From assembly GCA_036321625.1 (NCBI GenBank), contig CP143259.1, forward strand, positions 496,001-560,000: a DNA stretch of 64,000 nucleotides, given 5' to 3'. Positions 44,532 to 53,213 of the stretch are shown in pieces. Position 1 is the stretch's first letter, and each line of letters starts with the position of its first letter. The position numbers and the translations under genes were made by a program. The notes under the pieces are model-generated. The model had not been told where the DNA came from and searched no databases. It was given only the letters and a program-made list of their open reading frames with translations. The stretch comes from Peptoniphilaceae bacterium AMB_02. GTDB lineage: Bacteria > Bacillota > Clostridia > Tissierellales > Peptoniphilaceae.

Positions 44532-45881
44532 ATGAGAAAAAAGAAAGATATTGTTTTAAAAGTTGAAAAGTTAATATTTCCCAATCTAGCAGAGGGGATT
44601 TATAATGATAAAAAAGTCCGGGTAAAAAATGCAATACCCGGACAAACTTTGAGAGTGGTTCTAGGCAAGAATAGAAAGTCATATAGAGATGCTAAGCAGA
44701 TTGAAATCATCGAAAGGTCGATTCTTGAAACCAATGAACCATGCAAGGCATATGAAAAGTGTGGAGGTTGTAATTATCAAACTCTACCACTGGATGTAGA
44801 ATTAGAGATGAAGAAACAAGCCATCAGTGAATTATTCTATGACAATGCTGGAAATTATGAAATCAAAGTACATGAAAATCCTAAACCTATAGGTTATAGA
44901 AATAAAATGGAATACACCTTTGGTGATGAAGTGAAAGATGGCCCGCTAATCCTTGGATTGCACAGAAAAGGAAGATACTACGAGATTGTAGATACGAGCG
45001 GATGTAATATCGTCCATTCGGATTTTGAAATCATCAGAGCGGCTGTGATGGATTACTTCAGCAGAATAGGGAAAAAACACTATAGAAAAATGTCGGCACA
45101 AGGATTTTTAAGACATTTAGTAATCAGATGCGGTTTTAACACCAAGGAATTAATGGTAAACCTGGTGACAACGACTCAAGATTCATTAGACTATGAAGAG
45201 TTTAATGAAGTACTATTAAATTTAGAGCTGGAAAATGAGATAGTCAGTATTCTCCACACTAAAAATGACGATCCGGCAGATGCAGTAAAATCTGATGAAA
45301 CTATAGTTTTACATGGAAGAGATTATATATATGAAGAGATACTTGGACTAAGATTTAAAATATCAGCTTTTTCTTTTTTTCAACCAAATGTATTCGGAAT
45401 CGAAAAACTGTACTCCAGAGTTCTTGAAATGGCAGGAAACTTAGAAGAAATCACAGCTTATGATTTATATTCCGGTACCGGAACAATAAGCCAAATTCTA
45501 GCCAAAAAAGCAAAGAAGGTAATCGGAGTAGAAATAGTTGAAGAGGCTGTAGAAGCTGCAAAGAATAATGCAGAACTAAATGGCATCACAAATGTCGAAT
45601 TCAGAGCAAATGATGTCCTAAAAGAACTTGAAAACCTAAAAGGTGCGCCTCAGTTAATAGTTCTAGATCCGCCAAGATCCGGGATTAATCCTAAGGCATT
45701 AGAAAAAATACTCGACTTTAATCCCTTAAAATTTATATACATTTCATGTAATCCAAAGACTCTGGCGGCAGATTTTAACAGCTTTATAGATAGAGGCTAC
45801 AAGCTCGTAAATCTGGAATTATATGACCAGTTTACCAGAACTTATCATGTGGAGATGGTGGGGGTTTTTGAGAAAATTTGA
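44532..45881 (+). CDS. rlmD: 23S rRNA (uracil-5-)-methyltransferase, RlmD/RumA family
   Basis: A 449-aa SAM enzyme making m5U in 23S rRNA. A TRAM-like N-terminal domain is followed by Fe-S cysteines in CKAYEKCGGCNYQ plus a later DTSGCNIV, then FFQPN, the SAM motif DLYSGTGTISQ, and catalytic motifs VLDPPRSGINP and ISCNPKTLAAD. Bacillota homologs of this family may target U747 and/or U1939, so the exact site is uncertain. Confidence 0.9.
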   Translation: MRKKKDIVLKVEKLIFPNLAEGIYNDKKVRVKNAIPGQTLRVVLGKNRKSYRDAKQIEIIERSILETNEPCKAYEKCGGCNYQTLPLDVELEMKKQAISELFYDNAGNYEIKVHENPKPIGYRNKMEYTFGDEVKDGPLILGLHRKGRYYEIVDTSGCNIVHSDFEIIRAAVMDYFSRIGKKHYRKMSAQGFLRHLVIRCGFNTKELMVNLVTTTQDSLDYEEFNEVLLNLELENEIVSILHTKNDDPADAVKSDETIVLHGRDYIYEEILGLRFKISAFSFFQPNVFGIEKLYSRVLEMAGNLEEITAYDLYSGTGTISQILAKKAKKVIGVEIVEEAVEAAKNNAELNGITNVEFRANDVLKELENLKGAPQLIVLDPPRSGINPKALEKILDFNPLKFIYISCNPKTLAADFNSFIDRGYKLVNLELYDQFTRTYHVEMVGVFEKI

Positions 45882-46019
45882 GATTAAGGATTTTAAAATT
45901 TATGAGGAAGAGATAGATTTTTAAATTTCAAGTAAAGATTAAAAAACGTATACCATGTAGTCATGTAGCGATTGCATTTCTACTCTCATAGGATATTATT
46001 AATAGAATTAAAGAGTTCT

Positions 46020-46058
46020 AATCCATACATTTAAAATATAAGATGTATGGATTTTTAT
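46020..46058 (+). terminator. Rho-independent terminator
   Basis: An 11-bp stem, AATCCATACAT (46020-46030) with ATGTATGGATT (46043-46053), then TTTAT. The gap 45882-46182 otherwise holds the start of the duplicated block (from 46074). Confidence 0.75.
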
Positions 46059-46073
46059 ATTAAAGATTTCTGT

Positions 46074-46383
46074 TTTGTAATAAAACAAACACATTTCATA
46101 CAAAAGTTCTCGGTAAAATGTAGTTGTAATAAGGAAACAGTATTACAATACAAACAAAACCAAAAGAGAGAAGGAAAATAGAATGTTAAAGAAAAAAATA
46201 TTACCAATCGGAGCAGCAGCTCTAGTACTTATAGGAATGACAGCTTGTGGTCAAAAAACAGACAAGAAAAAAGCGGCAGCTACAGATGTAAACAAAAAGC
46301 CTGCCATCGTTCAAAATAAAAATCAAAAATCAGCTCCAAAGGCTGAAATTAAGAAAGCAGCTCCTGAAACTAAAAAAGTAGCT
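46074..46383 (+). repeat. 310-bp direct repeat, left copy
   Basis: Identical base for base to 46922-47231 (offset 848). It covers the upstream region, ribosome site and first 67 codons of the lipoprotein gene. Confidence 0.85.
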
Positions 46384-46545
46384 CCTGTTAAAAAAGCAGC
46401 ACCAAAAGCTAAAAAAGCAGTTCCTGTAAAAAAGGCTGCACCGGCTAAAAAAGCACCGGAAGTAAAAAAAGATGAAAAGAAATCAGATCCTAAAGCCGGA
46501 GTAAAAACACCAGCTCCAAAAACTAAAAATAAGAAAAATAATTAA
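46183..46545 (+). CDS. Lys/Ala/Pro-rich lipoprotein (copy 1)
   Basis: A 120-aa lipoprotein with signal MLKKKILPIGAAALVLIG and lipobox MTAC. The mature part is almost entirely Lys, Ala, Pro and Glu in KKAAP/KKVAP repeats, expected to be disordered and strongly basic. It could thread through or bind the negatively charged wall. No enzymatic domain. It is nearly identical to the next gene for the first 67 codons, then the repeat number and composition differ (copy 1 ends KTKNKKNN). No function can be assigned. Confidence 0.75.
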   Translation: MLKKKILPIGAAALVLIGMTACGQKTDKKKAAATDVNKKPAIVQNKNQKSAPKAEIKKAAPETKKVAPVKKAAPKAKKAVPVKKAAPAKKAPEVKKDEKKSDPKAGVKTPAPKTKNKKNN

Positions 46546-46599
46546 TAATACTCAGAGATAATTAATTAAATAAGTAAATTAGTTTACGTATACACCGCA

Positions 46600-46647
46600 C
46601 GTAAGTGAGGGCAGAGGTCTTCCTCTCGCGGGCGGACAATTAAAAGA
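46600..46647 (+). other. Candidate structured RNA element in the 3' region (copy 1)
   Basis: CCGCACGTAAGT, a variable hairpin (GAGG...CCTC), then TCGCGGGCGGACAATTA. The flanks pair as a 7-bp stem with one A-G mismatch. The frame is repeated after the second lipoprotein with a different inner hairpin. Confidence 0.5.
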
Positions 46648-46687
46648 ATTAAACTTACATATAAGCAATCATACTTAAATTCATACT

Positions 46688-46722
46688 CCCTAAAAATTGC
46701 TCACCATTAGGGGCTTTTTTAT
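46688..46722 (+). terminator. Rho-independent terminator after lipoprotein copy 1
   Basis: CCCTAA (46688-46693) with TTAGGG (46707-46712), then GCTTTTTT. The rest of 46723-46921 shows no feature. Confidence 0.65.
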
Positions 46723-46921
46723 TTGTGTGAATACTCTTAATAATATCTAAAATTAAAAACTACTACTAATATATTGGTCACGAAAGTTTAGGATATAGTG
46801 AATTATTTTGGGTGAAATAGATTTAGGATTTTCAACAGATGTAAAATAGCCTTCATAATATGAAATTCGAATTTGGTTACTATTAAGCAAAGATCAACTA
46901 TAAATATTATAAGCTTACGAC

Positions 46922-47231
46922 TTTGTAATAAAACAAACACATTTCATACAAAAGTTCTCGGTAAAATGTAGTTGTAATAAGGAAACAGTATTACAATACA
47001 AACAAAACCAAAAGAGAGAAGGAAAATAGAATGTTAAAGAAAAAAATATTACCAATCGGAGCAGCAGCTCTAGTACTTATAGGAATGACAGCTTGTGGTC
47101 AAAAAACAGACAAGAAAAAAGCGGCAGCTACAGATGTAAACAAAAAGCCTGCCATCGTTCAAAATAAAAATCAAAAATCAGCTCCAAAGGCTGAAATTAA
47201 GAAAGCAGCTCCTGAAACTAAAAAAGTAGCT
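46922..47231 (+). repeat. 310-bp direct repeat, right copy
   Basis: Exact copy of 46074-46383; after position 47231 the copies diverge. Confidence 0.85.
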
Positions 47232-47372
47232 TCTGCAAAAAAAGCGGCACCTACGAAAAAAGCTGCCCCTGCTAAAAAAGCACCGGAAGTAAAAAAAGAG
47301 GAAAAGAAAGCAGCTCCTAAAGCCGGAGTAAAAACACCAGCTCCAAAAACTGAAAACAAGAAAAACAACTAA
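47031..47372 (+). CDS. Lys/Ala/Pro-rich lipoprotein (copy 2)
   Basis: A 113-aa paralogue of the gene at 46183 with the same signal and lipobox (MTAC). It has a slightly shorter KKAAP repeat tract and ends KTENKKNN. The identical promoter region predicts the same expression. The repeat tract changes in units of a few codons, as expected for slippage or recombination. Function unknown. Confidence 0.75.
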   Translation: MLKKKILPIGAAALVLIGMTACGQKTDKKKAAATDVNKKPAIVQNKNQKSAPKAEIKKAAPETKKVASAKKAAPTKKAAPAKKAPEVKKEEKKAAPKAGVKTPAPKTENKKNN

Positions 47373-47414
47373 TACATACTTGTATTTTGGTATGTTTAAA
47401 TAAACTTTAATAAA

Positions 47415-47468
47415 TTCACCGCACGTAAGTAGGGAGAGCAGAAGCTTTCCCTTCGCGGGCGGACAATT
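47415..47468 (+). other. Candidate structured RNA element in the 3' region (copy 2)
   Basis: The same outer frame as 46600-46647 (ACCGCACGTAAGT ... TCGCGGGCGGACAATTAG), but the inner hairpin is AGGGAGAGC-AGAA-GCTTTCCCT. An AGCAATCAT string also recurs downstream of both. Confidence 0.5.
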
Positions 47469-47520
47469 AGCAAATGAGATAATAGCAATCATCACAATAT
47501 AAATCATACTCTCCTTTAAA

Positions 47521-47548
47521 GGCATATGTAAACCATATGTCTTTTTGC
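47521..47548 (+). terminator. Rho-independent terminator after lipoprotein copy 2
   Basis: GGCATATG with CATATGTC (one G-T pair), then TTTTTG. From 47549 to 48007 I see no gene or clear element. Confidence 0.65.
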
Positions 47549-48007
47549 TTTATAAGAGTATGGATTTATAGATAATTACAAAGATTTTGGTTTATATTGT
47601 AAGCTTTCGGGATTATTAATAGATTTTGCAGAGCATAAAAAATGAGGTTAAGAAATCGGAATCAAATCAAAGACTATTAACTTGCTGTCCAGGTTAAGTA
47701 ATTGATAAGAATGGAGACATTTTGAAAAGCAAATAATGATTAAAGTGTAGGTGAACTCCTAGCAGTTTAATGTCGTGAATCTAATGATTTGTTATTTATT
47801 CAATCGCAGGAACGATACCGGATTTTATCTTACTAAACTGTAACTTGTATAATGAGGGCTTTTATAATACCATATACTTAAGATAAAGTATAAACAATGA
47901 ATAGGTAAACTCGTAATTACGTAATGAATCTTACCATGATAGTCAAAAAAATAACGAAAAATCACACTTAGACTATCTATAAGTGTTGGTATCAAAAGGA
48001 GGAAGAC

Positions 48008-48988
48008 ATGAAAAAAATTATATTGTTAGTAGCTGCTGTTTTTATTTTAGTAGCTTGTAAGGGACCTATGAGCATGGTAAATCTGGGTAAGCGTACAGAA
48101 TCTGTTGGATTAAATCCAGATGTACGTGCAAAAGAGCATGTTATGAAGCTCAAGGAATTTAAAATTGAAGATATCACTAAGAATTTAGAAGTTGGTGTAC
48201 CGCATCATAAGGATGATATTCTTGAATACGGTATGAGATACGTATTTGATAATGGCGCAGAAGCAACCATTGGGGATGGGATGCTATATTATTATAATGC
48301 TAGTGCAAAATATCACGTTGATTACTTGAACTCACTAATAGACTATACTTCAGTAGTGGATGAGGAAGGTCTTAGAATTTGTAATGGCTTTTTTACTAAA
48401 ATTGGAGTTTCAAATTTGAAACTCGTAGGTACTCACTTTGCAGATGTTGACACCATAATAGATAAGATCAATGGTGGTGAAGATATCATGATCGGTAAAG
48501 ATGGTAGTGGAGTGAATATTAGAGAAAAACTTATGGATATAAAAATCTTTAAGTTCGCGAAATCTCTTGGAGGTTTAAACATTGCAGGAGATGGTGTGAA
48601 TTTAGATAATGACAAAAGACTTTTAGAATCGGAAGTATATATTATCATAAATGGTGATTCTATAATCTTTGCTCGTATGGAGTTCTTACCTGAGGAAATA
48701 ATAAAAAGTAGAGATGCCAATATTATCACTGAAGAAGTTGCCAGGGAAATATTGACGAAAGAATATGCAAAAACCGATGGAAATAATGACTTAAAGATAG
48801 AAAATACAGAACTTACATTAATAACTAAACCGGAAAAAATAATGAATCACTTAAAAAAATCAAATATAGAATATTCTCCGGCATATAAATTTGTAATAGA
48901 TGATAGCTATGAAAAGGGCGGAGAAGTCTATAAATACTCTAAAACCATCTATATAGATGCTTTAAAAGGAAAAGTGCTAGGTCTTTAA
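48008..48988 (+). CDS. Uncharacterised lipoprotein
   Basis: A 326-aa lipoprotein with signal MKKIILLVAAVFILVAC. The mature part is a mixed alpha/beta globular domain with no motif I recognise. It has DVRAKEHVMKLKEF near the N-terminus and a C-terminal region of PepSY-like flavour (YKYSKTIYIDALKGKVLGL), which is only a suggestion. GGAGG site; monocistronic, with a terminator after it. Confidence 0.7.
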   Translation: MKKIILLVAAVFILVACKGPMSMVNLGKRTESVGLNPDVRAKEHVMKLKEFKIEDITKNLEVGVPHHKDDILEYGMRYVFDNGAEATIGDGMLYYYNASAKYHVDYLNSLIDYTSVVDEEGLRICNGFFTKIGVSNLKLVGTHFADVDTIIDKINGGEDIMIGKDGSGVNIREKLMDIKIFKFAKSLGGLNIAGDGVNLDNDKRLLESEVYIIINGDSIIFARMEFLPEEIIKSRDANIITEEVAREILTKEYAKTDGNNDLKIENTELTLITKPEKIMNHLKKSNIEYSPAYKFVIDDSYEKGGEVYKYSKTIYIDALKGKVLGL

Positions 48989-49067
48989 TTATGGAATAAC
49001 TTGATTTAAGATAGCAGTATTTCTTGTATTTACTAAAAAATAAATAATAAGCAAATGAAACATATAT

Positions 49068-49102
49068 AAAGAGCCGAGTTGGAAACCAATTAGGCTCTTT
49101 TA
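49068..49102 (+). terminator. Rho-independent terminator
   Basis: AAAGAGCC (49068-49075) with GGCTCTTT (49093-49100) and an internal TTGG/CCAA pair. Confidence 0.75.
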
Positions 49103-49360
49103 TAGTGGAGTAATACTAAACAGAGTTTATGACGAATGAGTCAGGATAAAATTAAAACTGAAGGAATAATGTGAATCAAAATCAAATTTTTGTTAAGAAA
49201 TTTTAATAATATCTTTTTAATTAAATTTTATATAGATTTTTAATTGAGTTTATATGCGTATATTTATTTGAGTTTTAATACATATGAAAAAGACTAGATT
49301 ATACGTAATCCGTCGTTGTTAAAAAGTTAAATAAAAATCATTATATTACAAAAATTTGCG

Positions 49361-49400
49361 ACATTTGATATAAATCTAACTGATAATATTTATCAAATGT
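49361..49400. promoter_or_regulatory. Perfect 10-bp inverted repeat upstream of gltS
   Basis: ACATTTGATA (49361-49370) and TATCAAATGT (49391-49400). It is too widely spaced and AT-rich to be a terminator; a two-site operator is possible. Candidate -10 TATAAT lies at 49455-49460. The rest of 49103-49504 is AT-rich with nothing else visible. Confidence 0.4.
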
Positions 49401-49504
49401 GATAAAATGCGTATTTATAGAATAATTCAGTTCGTAAGTTGCATGAAATGATGGTATAATATATATCAAATAATGTTCTTTTTTAGAGCTGAGGAGGGAG
49501 ATTT

Positions 49505-50728
49505 ATGGAAATGGGTATTAGCTTAAATATTTACCAAACCACAGGATTTGCCATTATCATTCTGTTAATTGGTAGGTTTTTAAGAAAAAAAGTAAGCTTT
49601 TTTCAGAAGTTTGCAATTCCCGCTCCGGTTATTGGTGGTTTAATATTTGCTATTATTAATACAACTTTGAGAATGACCGGAACCTTGAATATTGAGTTTG
49701 ACTCAACACTTCAAGAATTTTTTATGGTTCTCTTTTTTACCAGTATAGGATTTAATGCGAGTATAATGGTATTAAAGAAAGGTGGGAAGAAGGTAGTTAT
49801 CTTTCTAGGAGTAGCAGTGCTGCTTTGTATTTTACAAAATGCTGTTGCAGTAGGTTTATCAGGTGTGGTTGGAATGGATCCAAAACTGGCTCTTATGACG
49901 GGTTCAACACCTATGACCGGTGGACATGGAACAGCTGCTGCAATGGCTAAAGAAGTCGAGGGTGCAGGAATACAAGGTGCTGAGGCTATGGCTATAGCTG
50001 CAGCCACTTTTGGACTAATTGCAGGTTCACTTATGGGAGGACCTGTTGGGAACTGGTTAATCACAAAAAATAATCTGTTGACCGAAAAGCTTAAAGAACA
50101 AAGGGGAGATCCGGATGTTGACGAATCCCTTATAAAGGAAGAAAAATTACCACTTGACGGTGGTAGGATTGCTATGGCGCTATTTATGTTACTTATAGCA
50201 ATTGGTGTAGGTACTTATTTAACTAATTTATTAAATTATTTACTTAAATTGGTTATGCCATTAGGTAAATTCCCAATCTATATTGGACCGATAATCGTAG
50301 GTATAATACTTAGAAATGTCTCAGAAGGCAAGAAAAATTTTGTACCTATTGAAGAAGTCCAGGTAATAGGAGATGCAGCTCTTAATGTGTTCCTAGCTAT
50401 GGCTCTAATGTCTGTTAGACTTTGGGAACTTGCTGCAGTTGCGGGACCTATGGTTGTTTTATTACTGGGACAAGCGCTTTTAATGGTATTATTTGCAATG
50501 CTTATAACTTACAATCTGATGGGAAGAAATTACGATGCGGCAGTTATGGCTGCAGGTCACTGTGGATTCGGTCTTGGAGCGACACCAAATGGAGTTGCGA
50601 ATATGGACTCTGTATGTGATAAGTTCGTATATTCTAAATTGGCATTCTTTGTAATACCGATAGTTGGAGGAATGTTCATAGACTTATTTAATGTATTTAT
50701 CATTACATTCTTTTTAAATATCGTATAA
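49505..50728 (+). CDS. gltS: Sodium/glutamate symporter GltS
   Basis: A 407-aa membrane protein of the ESS family: ten or more helices in two inverted halves, with the signature re-entrant GSTPMTGGHGTAAA in the first half and GHCGFGLGATPNGVANMD in the second. It imports glutamate with Na+. GGAGGG site. Single gene with a terminator. Confidence 0.95.
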   Translation: MEMGISLNIYQTTGFAIIILLIGRFLRKKVSFFQKFAIPAPVIGGLIFAIINTTLRMTGTLNIEFDSTLQEFFMVLFFTSIGFNASIMVLKKGGKKVVIFLGVAVLLCILQNAVAVGLSGVVGMDPKLALMTGSTPMTGGHGTAAAMAKEVEGAGIQGAEAMAIAAATFGLIAGSLMGGPVGNWLITKNNLLTEKLKEQRGDPDVDESLIKEEKLPLDGGRIAMALFMLLIAIGVGTYLTNLLNYLLKLVMPLGKFPIYIGPIIVGIILRNVSEGKKNFVPIEEVQVIGDAALNVFLAMALMSVRLWELAAVAGPMVVLLLGQALLMVLFAMLITYNLMGRNYDAAVMAAGHCGFGLGATPNGVANMDSVCDKFVYSKLAFFVIPIVGGMFIDLFNVFIITFFLNIV

Positions 50729-50730
50729 TT

Positions 50731-50770
50731 AAAAGAATAAAGGCAGCCTCGAGGTTGTCTTTATTCTTTT
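50731..50770. terminator. Rho-independent terminator after gltS
   Basis: AAAAGAATAAAG with CTTTATTCTTTT, topped by CCTCGAGG. Confidence 0.8.
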
Positions 50771-50934
50771 GTTTTTTTAAATATTAAATAAAACATAAAA
50801 AGTTTCCATACAGTTTATTTTATGGTATAATTCTCTAATGTTATTTGTTTAATTATGGCTTATTATCAAGTCTTACAAATCTGTAAGACTATTTCAAGCC
50901 ATATGGGATATAATAACTGATGGGAGTTGGTTAT

Positions 50935-52155
50935 GTGTTAGATATTAAAAAGCTTAGCTTTGAAGAAAAACTTGTATTTATTACTTCAATTAGTTTAATG
51001 CTGCCTTATTATGTTGGAGCAACTGTATTAATACTAAACTTTATATATATTGTAAAATCTCAAAAACTGGATTCTTTAATTGTAAACAGTGAAGAAAATA
51101 AGTGGCTAATGGGGTTTATACTCTACAGTTTTGTCGTAAGTATTATTTTTCAGAATTACTTAGGCCTTTTGGCTACTTTTGGAATTTTGGTATTTTTTGT
51201 GTTTTTCATCTATAATACCAGATACCTCAGTCAAAAATTGGTAGAGTCAATATTGACGACCATGATACTGATTAGTTCAGTATGGTTTTTAAATACTATT
51301 TTCAAAGCTGCATTTGTGTTTTTCCTTTCAGGCGAAGGGATTGACGGATTTTTGAAATTCATATCTTTTAATAGAGCGGATTCAGTATTTTTTAATCCAA
51401 ATTACTATGGTATGGTTGGGGATTTTATGTTCTTGATAGGACTTAAAAGGTATATAGACAATCATGAAAAGAGAATCAAATTCCTATATGGGACATATTT
51501 AGTAATAGCAGCTATGGCGGTCTACCTTTCAGGATCGAGAGGAGCACAAATCGCGTTGATTTTTGGTGCATTGGCTCTTTCTATTAATCTTAAGGATTAC
51601 AAGACTACGAATCTTCTAATTCTTGGAATTACCGTCGGTTTAGGACTGGTGATTATAACAGGAAATATGGCAAATACAAGACTTGCAACAGTTACTCAGG
51701 ATTATGGTTTGAGAAGAAGTATCTGGGGATCTTCTATTAGATTTATTAATAAGCATATGCTGATAGGGGCAGGTCCATTAGGCATACAGGCCGTGTATGA
51801 TTTAATCAGGTCCAGAGAAGTAATACACTCTCACAATATTTTACTGGATTTTTTAGTAAATTATGGATTGACAGGAATGGTCTTGATTTATCCATTTGCT
51901 CAAGCTATTATAGACAGGATAAACAAGATAAAAAATAGTGAGCAGTTTGGATTGATATTTGCTTTAACAGTGACAATATTGATTCATGGGATTGTAGATG
52001 TAACAATTTTTTGGCATCAAACGGCTTTTATCTATTTCCTTCTCGTTTTTTCTGCAGCAGGAAGTCCGGTGGCTGAGTTCAGCACAATTAAGGTATCGGA
52101 ACTAAAGCCTGTAGTTAGGGCAAGTGCATCGGGAAATTTTAGAAATATAGGATAA
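50935..52155 (+). CDS. O-antigen ligase/polymerase-like membrane protein (Wzy_C family)
   Basis: A protein of about 406 aa with ten or more helices. The long outer loop and motifs SGSRGAQIALIF and LIGAGPLGIQ...VIHSHNILLDFLVNYGLTG match the O-antigen ligase (Wzy_C) family, which polymerises or attaches lipid-linked glycans. It may use the glycan made from the 18-28 kb sugar cluster (inference; the genes are 23 kb apart). Start choice: an ATG at 50920 exists, but GTG at 50935 is eight bases after GGGAG and is preferred. Confidence 0.82.
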   Translation: MLDIKKLSFEEKLVFITSISLMLPYYVGATVLILNFIYIVKSQKLDSLIVNSEENKWLMGFILYSFVVSIIFQNYLGLLATFGILVFFVFFIYNTRYLSQKLVESILTTMILISSVWFLNTIFKAAFVFFLSGEGIDGFLKFISFNRADSVFFNPNYYGMVGDFMFLIGLKRYIDNHEKRIKFLYGTYLVIAAMAVYLSGSRGAQIALIFGALALSINLKDYKTTNLLILGITVGLGLVIITGNMANTRLATVTQDYGLRRSIWGSSIRFINKHMLIGAGPLGIQAVYDLIRSREVIHSHNILLDFLVNYGLTGMVLIYPFAQAIIDRINKIKNSEQFGLIFALTVTILIHGIVDVTIFWHQTAFIYFLLVFSAAGSPVAEFSTIKVSELKPVVRASASGNFRNIG

Positions 52156-52192
52156 AAAAAGCGAACCTGCTTGGGTTCGCTTATTCTTTACA
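52156..52192. terminator. Bidirectional terminator between convergent genes
   Basis: AAGCGAACC with GGTTCGCTT around TGCTTG, with A-run before and T-rich sequence after, between the convergent 50935 and 52188 genes. Confidence 0.8.
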
Positions 52193-53138
52193 TTAGGGTT
52201 TGTTCAAAATCATATACATATTCTCTTAAGACGAACATCATTTTGATTAAATCATTTAAGTAGTAGTTAAAAGCCGATTCAAAATCGGGATTCGTGATAT
52301 CAACCAATACTTCAATCGGTTCTTGAAAATATTTTTCCAGCTCAATCATATTCTCATTATCTATCTTAGGAACATGTCCATTTTCTCTAAGTTGGGTTAT
52401 TAGTCCAAAAGCGGAGAAAAACTGTGTGTTAATTCTCGAAATGTGAGAGATTTTGTATTTCTGATCTGCTCCCATCTTTAGATCATTTTTTATGGATTTT
52501 AATTCGGTGTTGATTTCATTTATGTCATCAATTAATTTCCCTATTTCAACTTCCTTTTCTGTTGTCAATACTGACTTAAAAGCATCTTCAAATTCTCTTA
52601 GAGTCTTCTTGTATGTTTTAAGCAGAAACATCGATCTATTAGGCGGAAATACAAGATAATTAACAGTAAATCCAACAAATAATCCTACAAAAGTATCCAG
52701 GGTTCTGTTTATACCATATTTCCAGTAAGGTACTTGATTAGGTATATTCTTGTCGTATAACATAATTATTATAAATACAACACAGGCAAGGGTTATTGAT
52801 TTTTTCCATTTGAAGTAATTACAAATATTTATAACAAGAACAACGCCTATTCCTATAGGGATATAGCCTGTGAAACCAATAAACTGGAAAAATGACGCTA
52901 TAAGCGCACCTAAGACGGTAGATAGTAATCTGTTTAAGCTTACTGTGTATGAATCAAATACAGATGAGGTCATAGACACTATTGCAGATATACCTGCCAT
53001 TAAAGGTGTTTTTAAATTAAAGAGCTCAGCTATTGCAATTGCTAAGCTCGTTGCAATTGCTGTTTTTAAAATTCTCAAACCAAAGATTCTACGAAAGTAT
53101 CTCTTATAGTTTAAACTATTATGTTTCGGATTATTCAT
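52188..53138 (-). CDS. Aromatic acid exporter (ArAE/FUSC-like) family protein
   Basis: About 316 aa. The N-terminal half has six helices with the ArAE pattern (LRILKTAIATSLAIAIAELF, then RLLSTVLGALIASFFQF and NRTLDTFVGLFVGFTVNYLVFPPN). A cytoplasmic helical C-terminal domain follows. The family is thought to export aromatic acids or related compounds; the substrate is unknown. The ATG at 53138 follows GGAG by six bases; an ATG four codons upstream is less well placed. Confidence 0.8.
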   Translation of the reverse strand: MNNPKHNSLNYKRYFRRIFGLRILKTAIATSLAIAIAELFNLKTPLMAGISAIVSMTSSVFDSYTVSLNRLLSTVLGALIASFFQFIGFTGYIPIGIGVVLVINICNYFKWKKSITLACVVFIIIMLYDKNIPNQVPYWKYGINRTLDTFVGLFVGFTVNYLVFPPNRSMFLLKTYKKTLREFEDAFKSVLTTEKEVEIGKLIDDINEINTELKSIKNDLKMGADQKYKISHISRINTQFFSAFGLITQLRENGHVPKIDNENMIELEKYFQEPIEVLVDITNPDFESAFNYYLNDLIKMMFVLREYVYDFEQTLM

Positions 53139-53183
53139 ATTTTGCTCCATTTCAATTTAAATGTAGTTAGATGAATAATGGGA

Positions 53184-53209
53184 TGGAAGATGAAAAAAAT
53201 CATCTTCCA
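53184..53209. other. Hairpin between nrdB and the ArAE gene
   Basis: A perfect 10-bp stem, TGGAAGATGA (53184-53193) with TCATCTTCCA (53200-53209), and an A6 loop. The T-run follows on the plus strand, opposite to the nrd operon, so it is not a clear terminator for nrdB. Confidence 0.45.
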
Positions 53210-53213
53210 CTTT

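Noticed and set aside
46600-46647. Twister-type ribozyme at the CCGC...GGGCGG element
   Set aside because: The closing stem recalls twister, but the element is too short and lacks the conserved internal loops and pseudoknot partners.
47171-47525. Minus-strand frames over the second lipoprotein
   Set aside because: Phe/Ala-rich shadows of the Lys/Ala-rich coding sequence, with no ribosome site.
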